From Methylobacter sp. (GTDB taxonomy: Bacteria; Pseudomonadota; Gammaproteobacteria; Methylococcales; Methylomonadaceae), in the NCBI RefSeq assembly GCF_023227905.1, contig NZ_JALOCF010000064.1:1-19881 (forward strand): a DNA stretch of 19,881 nucleotides, in the 5' to 3' direction. Each line of letters starts with the position of its first letter. Position 1 is the stretch's first letter. The translations under genes and the position numbers were made by a program. Of the stretch, positions 17,600-19,881 are shown in pieces. The notes under the pieces are model-generated. The model worked only from the letters and a program-made list of their open reading frames with translations, ran no database searches and was not told the origin of the DNA.

Positions 17600-17626
17600 A
17601 ACAGGTGTATATGATATACACCTGTT
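17600..17626. terminator. perfect 27-base palindrome between ispA and the cassette array
   Basis: AACAGGTGTATAT (17600-17612), one central G, then ATATACACCTGTT (17614-17626): 13 paired positions without a mismatch. As RNA it would be a stable hairpin 113 bases after the ispA stop, followed by CTTGAATTTTATT, so it may end ispA transcripts. The nearly loopless, fully symmetric form also suits a dimeric DNA-binding protein or a cruciform. A smaller stem, AACCAT (17538-17543) / ATGGTT (17551-17556), lies upstream. Confidence 0.45.
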
Positions 17627-17666
17627 CTTGAATTTTATTAGGCGCCTTTTTAGGTGTCTACTTTAC

Positions 17667-17673
17667 GTTATGC
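17667..17673 (+). other. orphan integron core site (R' box) at the left edge of the array
   Basis: GTTATGC is the same core-site heptamer that ends the first complete attC. The 15 bases CTTTACGTTATGCAT at 17661-17675 are identical to 18390-18404 in and after that attC. No complementary R'' box is seen upstream; the nearest stem, AGGCGCC (17640-17646) / GGTGTCT (17653-17659), is poor. It is most simply the 3' remnant of a former attC, or a secondary insertion point. Crossover would fall between G17667 and T17668. Confidence 0.65.
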
Positions 17674-17697
17674 ATAAAATAAAAAAAAGGGGGGCAA

Positions 17698-18339
17698 TTG
17701 ACATCAGAAATAATCAACGGAGCTTTTGCTATCGGTGGTGCGCTAATTGGCGTGATAGGTACTTGGCTGATAGCTTTGCAGGGAAAAGAAAAACAAAGAA
17801 TAACTCTTCTGGTTTCACCGCACTCAAAGCTTTTGGATGTAAACGATATTGCTAAATCTGATGTGCAAATAACCTACAAAGGAACACCGATCAATGATTT
17901 AGGTGCCGGGGAGTTTGCGGCACAGAATACTGGAACAAAAGCACTGGAAGAAATCGAAATTGATGTCACTCAAGCATTAGACTCTCCGCTGCTGGATTTT
18001 GAAATATCTTCAAAAAACTTCACTGCACCCGAAAACTTCATAGAAATTGAGCAGAAAGGTGATGGAGTATACAAAGTAAAAATAAAGTATTTAAATCCTA
18101 AGGATCGAGTAGTCTTTATATACCGCATTTCAGGTTCCGAAAAGCCGGGTATTTCAATCAGAAAGCTGGGGGTAGATGTAGAGATGCGGCAAGAGGTAAT
18201 TACGGGTATTCCAGATATTTATGCCGAAATTTTCTTTTCATTAATTGAGACCATGCCTATTCCTGGTTATTCGTGGCTTCTTTCGAAGATGAATAAGCCA
18301 TATAGGCTTTATCTGGAAGCGAAACGTAAAAATGCATAA
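17698..18339 (+). CDS. cassette 1 protein: membrane-anchored, function unknown
   Basis: 213 residues from a TTG start at 17698, preceded by a run of eight A and six G that gives a strong Shine-Dalgarno a few bases away. Residues about 6-28 (INGAFAIGGALIGVIGTWLIALQ) form one hydrophobic helix, followed by KGKEKQR-like positive charge, so the rest probably faces the cytoplasm. The body alternates polar and hydrophobic residues as in a beta-sandwich (QNTGTKALEEIEIDV, GVYKVKIKYLNPKDRVVFIYRI), and the C-terminal part has helices ending in EAKRKNA. I know no function for it. Codon use is AT-rich, unlike the flanking host genes. The TAA stop lies inside the R'' box of its attC. An ATG at 17670 is out of frame and not the start. 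Confidence 0.75.
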   Translation: MTSEIINGAFAIGGALIGVIGTWLIALQGKEKQRITLLVSPHSKLLDVNDIAKSDVQITYKGTPINDLGAGEFAAQNTGTKALEEIEIDVTQALDSPLLDFEISSKNFTAPENFIEIEQKGDGVYKVKIKYLNPKDRVVFIYRISGSEKPGISIRKLGVDVEMRQEVITGIPDIYAEIFFSLIETMPIPGYSWLLSKMNKPYRLYLEAKRKNA

Positions 18340-18402
18340 CCCAGCGCTCAAGCCGACCCGCTTCCGCTACGCTTCAGCGGTCGGCTTAGCTTTACGTTAT
18401 GC
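18334..18402 (+). other. attC site of cassette 1
   Basis: R'' GCATAAC (18334-18340) is exactly complementary to R' GTTATGC (18396-18402). L'' (18346-18358) pairs with L' GGTCGGCTTAGC (18379-18390) over 12 bases with a single unpaired C at 18349, the extrahelical base that orients strand choice in attC. The central part folds further (CCGCT/AGCGG). Total 69 bases. These are the full structural hallmarks of an attC. Confidence 0.95.
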
Positions 18403-18405
18403 ATC

Positions 18406-18708
18406 ATGATCGCTGAAGTCCATATCTTCTTGGCAAAAGCCACTGCGTCAGGTGTTGAGCGCTTTCCTGTCGGCCAGCGTCACGCAATGCATATCTACGT
18501 TCGGCAGCCGCTTGGCTCTGCTCACGACTGGGAAACGGCAGAGGTCGTGGCGCTAAAGTGCGGGTGGTCGCAGGTTGAGATACTAAAGGCGGGTACGCTG
18601 TCGGCTGATACAGCGGAGCGCAAAGGTGAACCGGAGCGTTCCTGCTATCAATCCGCACTTGAGAGTGGCGATGCCATTCTGGTCTATAGCACACCGGAGT
18701 CGGCGTGA
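18406..18708 (+). CDS. cassette 2 protein, 100 residues, function unknown
   Basis: Begins ATG at 18406, three bases after the core site of attC 1, so there is no room for a Shine-Dalgarno within the cassette; the core-site region or the upstream cassette must supply initiation. The protein (MIAEVHIFLAKATASGVERF, later AMHIYVRQPLG, WETAEVVALKCGWSQVEILKAG, and GDAILVYSTPESA) reads as a small alternating alpha/beta fold with three beta-like strands. It has no signal peptide, membrane helix or metal motif, and a single pair of cysteines (KCGW, RSCY) far apart. I cannot name a family. Its stop TGA at 18706-18708 is 4 bases before the R'' box of its attC, the tight packing expected of a cassette gene. 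Confidence 0.75.
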   Translation: MIAEVHIFLAKATASGVERFPVGQRHAMHIYVRQPLGSAHDWETAEVVALKCGWSQVEILKAGTLSADTAERKGEPERSCYQSALESGDAILVYSTPESA

Positions 18709-18712
18709 TCAC

Positions 18713-18801
18713 ACATAACATGGCGCTCAACCGGAGCGCGGTTATAACGCGGATTTGTTTTTCAGCTTTCCGGGCCGCGCCCGGTTAGCTCTACGTTAGG
18801 C
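18713..18801 (+). other. attC site of cassette 2
   Basis: R'' ACATAAC (18713-18719) and R' GTTAGGC (18795-18801, a perfect GTTRRRY). L'' GCTCAACCGG (18725-18734) pairs with L' CCGGTTAGC (18781-18789) with one unpaired C at 18728, and the stem continues with GCGCGG (18736-18741) / CCGCGC (18775-18780). Total 89 bases. R'' matches the 5' end of its own cassette (TTATGC) better than the following TTAGGC, as expected after insertion of another cassette. Confidence 0.95.
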
Positions 18802-18804
18802 ACC

Positions 18805-19578
18805 ATGAAACCATACGAGTTATTCGAAGTCCTCGCCGGTAAAACGTGGCGATCAATAGAACGGTTTAGTCGAAACCGGATTCACCTTGGTGAAGACGCA
18901 ATCACATCAAACAATCTAGACGCTCTGGCTTCTGCCGGACCTGCGTGCGTGTTCCTGGAAGACACCCGAGCCCAGGAATCCACGAAAGGATGCGACTTCG
19001 AACTTTGGATAGGCAGTTCGCACATGGGCTGGCGGCGGTATGCAGTTCAAGCGAAGAAAATCCAAGTCAGTTCAAGCCGCTATGCGTCGCTCGCACACGA
19101 AGTTGCGGGCGTTCCCCAGATCGATATCTTGGACACATATGCTCGGGCAAACAGAGCGCTTGCAATCTACTGCTTCTACAACCACGCAACAAAACCTTAC
19201 AAGTGGAACTGCAATCTCCCCCTGGAGGTAGAACAACTCGGCTGCTCGGTCACACCGTCTTCAATTGTGCGCGCAGCCATTGCCAAGCACGGAGCAAGAA
19301 ATTTCACGCACATACATTCACAACAGGAAACACTACCGTGGCGCTGCATCCTTCGGTGCCCAAACTTTGTCTCAAAGGCCGCACGGGGTCATCCTGGGTG
19401 GCCGAGTCTTGCCGGGAGTTTTCACCCGAAGCTTCCAGCCGCCTTGCTGAGATTGCGCGCTCAACCCGGCCAGATCTCCTTCGAAGACCAGCCGGACCTC
19501 TTCAACTCAGAAATTCAGTTTCGCCCTCAGTGGGTCGGCATCGTCGATGTCTCGGTCCAGGGTCGGGATCGCGGTTAA
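18805..19578 (+). CDS. cassette 3 protein, candidate PD-(D/E)XK-type nuclease fold, function unknown
   Basis: 257 residues from ATG 18805, three bases after the core site of attC 2. The N-terminal half holds E30 (LGEDAIT), then E58, G62, D64-F-E66, and 18 residues after D64 the triad Q82-A-K84 in a strand (RRYAVQAKKI). An acidic helix residue, a D in a strand and an (E/Q)xK in the next strand is the core layout of PD-(D/E)XK nucleases, here the QxK variant. A later conserved-looking stretch is PQIDILDTYARANRALAIYCFYNH. It may belong to one of the uncharacterised DUF families (DUF6615-like is my guess from memory). GC-rich codon use contrasts with cassette 1. Nuclease activity and a defence role are inference from motif spacing only. 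Confidence 0.75.
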   Translation: MKPYELFEVLAGKTWRSIERFSRNRIHLGEDAITSNNLDALASAGPACVFLEDTRAQESTKGCDFELWIGSSHMGWRRYAVQAKKIQVSSSRYASLAHEVAGVPQIDILDTYARANRALAIYCFYNHATKPYKWNCNLPLEVEQLGCSVTPSSIVRAAIAKHGARNFTHIHSQQETLPWRCILRCPNFVSKAARGHPGWPSLAGSFHPKLPAALLRLRAQPGQISFEDQPDLFNSEIQFRPQWVGIVDVSVQGRDRG

Positions 19579-19678
19579 TCGCTCCATCACCCGAAAAAGC
19601 TAGCTTTTCTCTTCAACCCTAGCCCCGCATCAAGCATGCATCCACTCCATAGTTTCAACGCCGTGCCTCCGCGCCCCG

Positions 19679-19748
19679 GCCTAACTGGTTGTTCAACAGG
19701 ACGTCTGCCAGCTTCGCTAGCAGCCGCCTGTTAACGCGGGCGTTAGGC
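19679..19748 (+). other. attC site of cassette 3
   Basis: R'' GCCTAAC (19679-19685) is exactly complementary to R' GTTAGGC (19742-19748). L'' GTTCAACAGG (19691-19700) pairs with L' CCTGTTAAC (19727-19735) with one unpaired C at 19694, the same extrahelical position as in the other two sites. A short inner hairpin lies between. Total 70 bases. About 100 untranslated bases separate it from the cassette 3 stop codon. Confidence 0.95.
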
Positions 19749-19881
19749 ATTGCTGGAATGAAGGTATTGGCTTTGGCTTGCTTTCATCAGCCCCAGTGGT
19801 TACGGTAAGATTGTGTTGTGAACAGTTCGTATATTGTCAGCCATGCGTTGTTTTGGTTTTTTTGTCCCAGGTGGTTTGGCT
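19749..19881 (+). other. start of cassette 4, cut by window end
   Basis: The unit begins TTAGGC after the attC 3 crossover. A short frame from ATG 19758 (MKVLALACFHQPQWLR) stops after 16 codons. Two frames remain open to the window edge: GTG 19818, giving an aromatic hydrophobic start (VNSSYIVSHALFWFF), and ATG 19843 (MRCFGFFVPGG). I cannot tell which, if either, is the cassette gene. Confidence 0.5.

Larger units (their letters stand above)
17668..19881 (+). mobile_element. integron gene-cassette array without visible integrase
   Basis: Three attC sites separate single-gene units, all pointing the same way. Cassette limits from the G|TT crossover points are about 17668-18396 (729 bases), 18397-18795 (399 bases), 18796-19742 (947 bases) and 19743 onward (cut by the window end). 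Each complete unit has one reading frame and then its attC, the standard layout. Composition differs between units: the 60 bases from 18001 hold 21 G+C, those from 19381 hold 39. No tyrosine-recombinase integrase gene is present between ispA and the first core site, where it would be expected, so the visible part fits a cluster of attC sites lacking integrase; an integrase could lie outside the window and act in trans. Confidence 0.9.

Noticed and set aside
17488..17667. Search for an integron integrase or attI beside the array
   Set aside because: Only 180 bases lie between the ispA stop and the core site, with no room for an integrase gene and no recognisable integrase-binding repeats.
17628..17855. 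Plus-strand frame crossing the orphan core site
   Set aside because: It spans the recombination boundary, has no ribosome binding site and overlaps the TTG-started cassette 1 gene, which has a strong one.
19595..19608. AAAAGCTAGCTTTT palindrome in the untranslated end of cassette 3
   Set aside because: Loopless and followed by no T-run; it cannot form a normal terminator hairpin and may be chance.
18945..19622. A 225-codon frame overlapping cassette 3 in another phase, reaching past its stop
   Set aside because: The frame starting three bases after the core site (18805) has the coherent fold-like motifs and cassette-typical position; the overlapping one is rich in S, R and P and looks like a GC-driven shadow.

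Overview
The window looks like the chromosome of a gammaproteobacterium, probably of the methanotroph type (Methylococcales); this assignment is an inference from the look of the proteins and gene set, not a database result. Most of it (1 to about 17,490) is a dense core-gene region. The last 2.2 kb (about 17,668 to the window end) is different: it is an array of integron gene cassettes bounded by three well-formed attC recombination sites, with no integron integrase visible.

Core region, left to right. The 3' end of glnD (PII uridylyltransferase) converges on a small PilZ-domain gene, followed by a flavin-dependent ubiquinone-ring hydroxylase on the minus strand. Divergent from the hydroxylase is gltB-gltD, encoding both subunits of NADPH glutamate synthase; with glnD this makes a nitrogen-assimilation neighbourhood. 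gltB has a near-consensus sigma-70 promoter and a leader carrying a terminator-like hairpin just before its ribosome binding site. A strong bidirectional terminator ends gltD and also receives a small zinc-ribbon gene from the other strand. Then come, all on the minus strand, a TetR-type regulator and the overlapping uvrC-pgsA pair (DNA repair and phosphatidylglycerophosphate synthesis). A 64-residue unknown gene on the plus strand follows, then arsS (arsenosugar radical SAM enzyme) and parE (topoisomerase IV) on the minus strand. Divergent from parE, across a hairpin of AAGGC-type repeats, is the overlapping pair xseB-ispA (exonuclease VII small subunit and farnesyl diphosphate synthase). The usual next gene, dxs, is not there.

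Cassette region. A perfect 27-base palindrome and then an orphan core site, GTTATGC at 17667, mark the left edge. Cassette 1 (about 17668-18396) encodes an AT-rich, membrane-anchored protein of unknown function. Cassette 2 (about 18397-18795) encodes a 100-residue protein of unknown function. Cassette 3 (about 18796-19742) encodes a 257-residue protein with residues arranged like a PD-(D/E)XK nuclease core (QxK variant). Cassette 4 begins at 19743 and runs off the window. The R'' box of each of the three complete cassettes is complementary to that cassette's own 5' end rather than to its present neighbour, which is direct evidence that these are mobile units.
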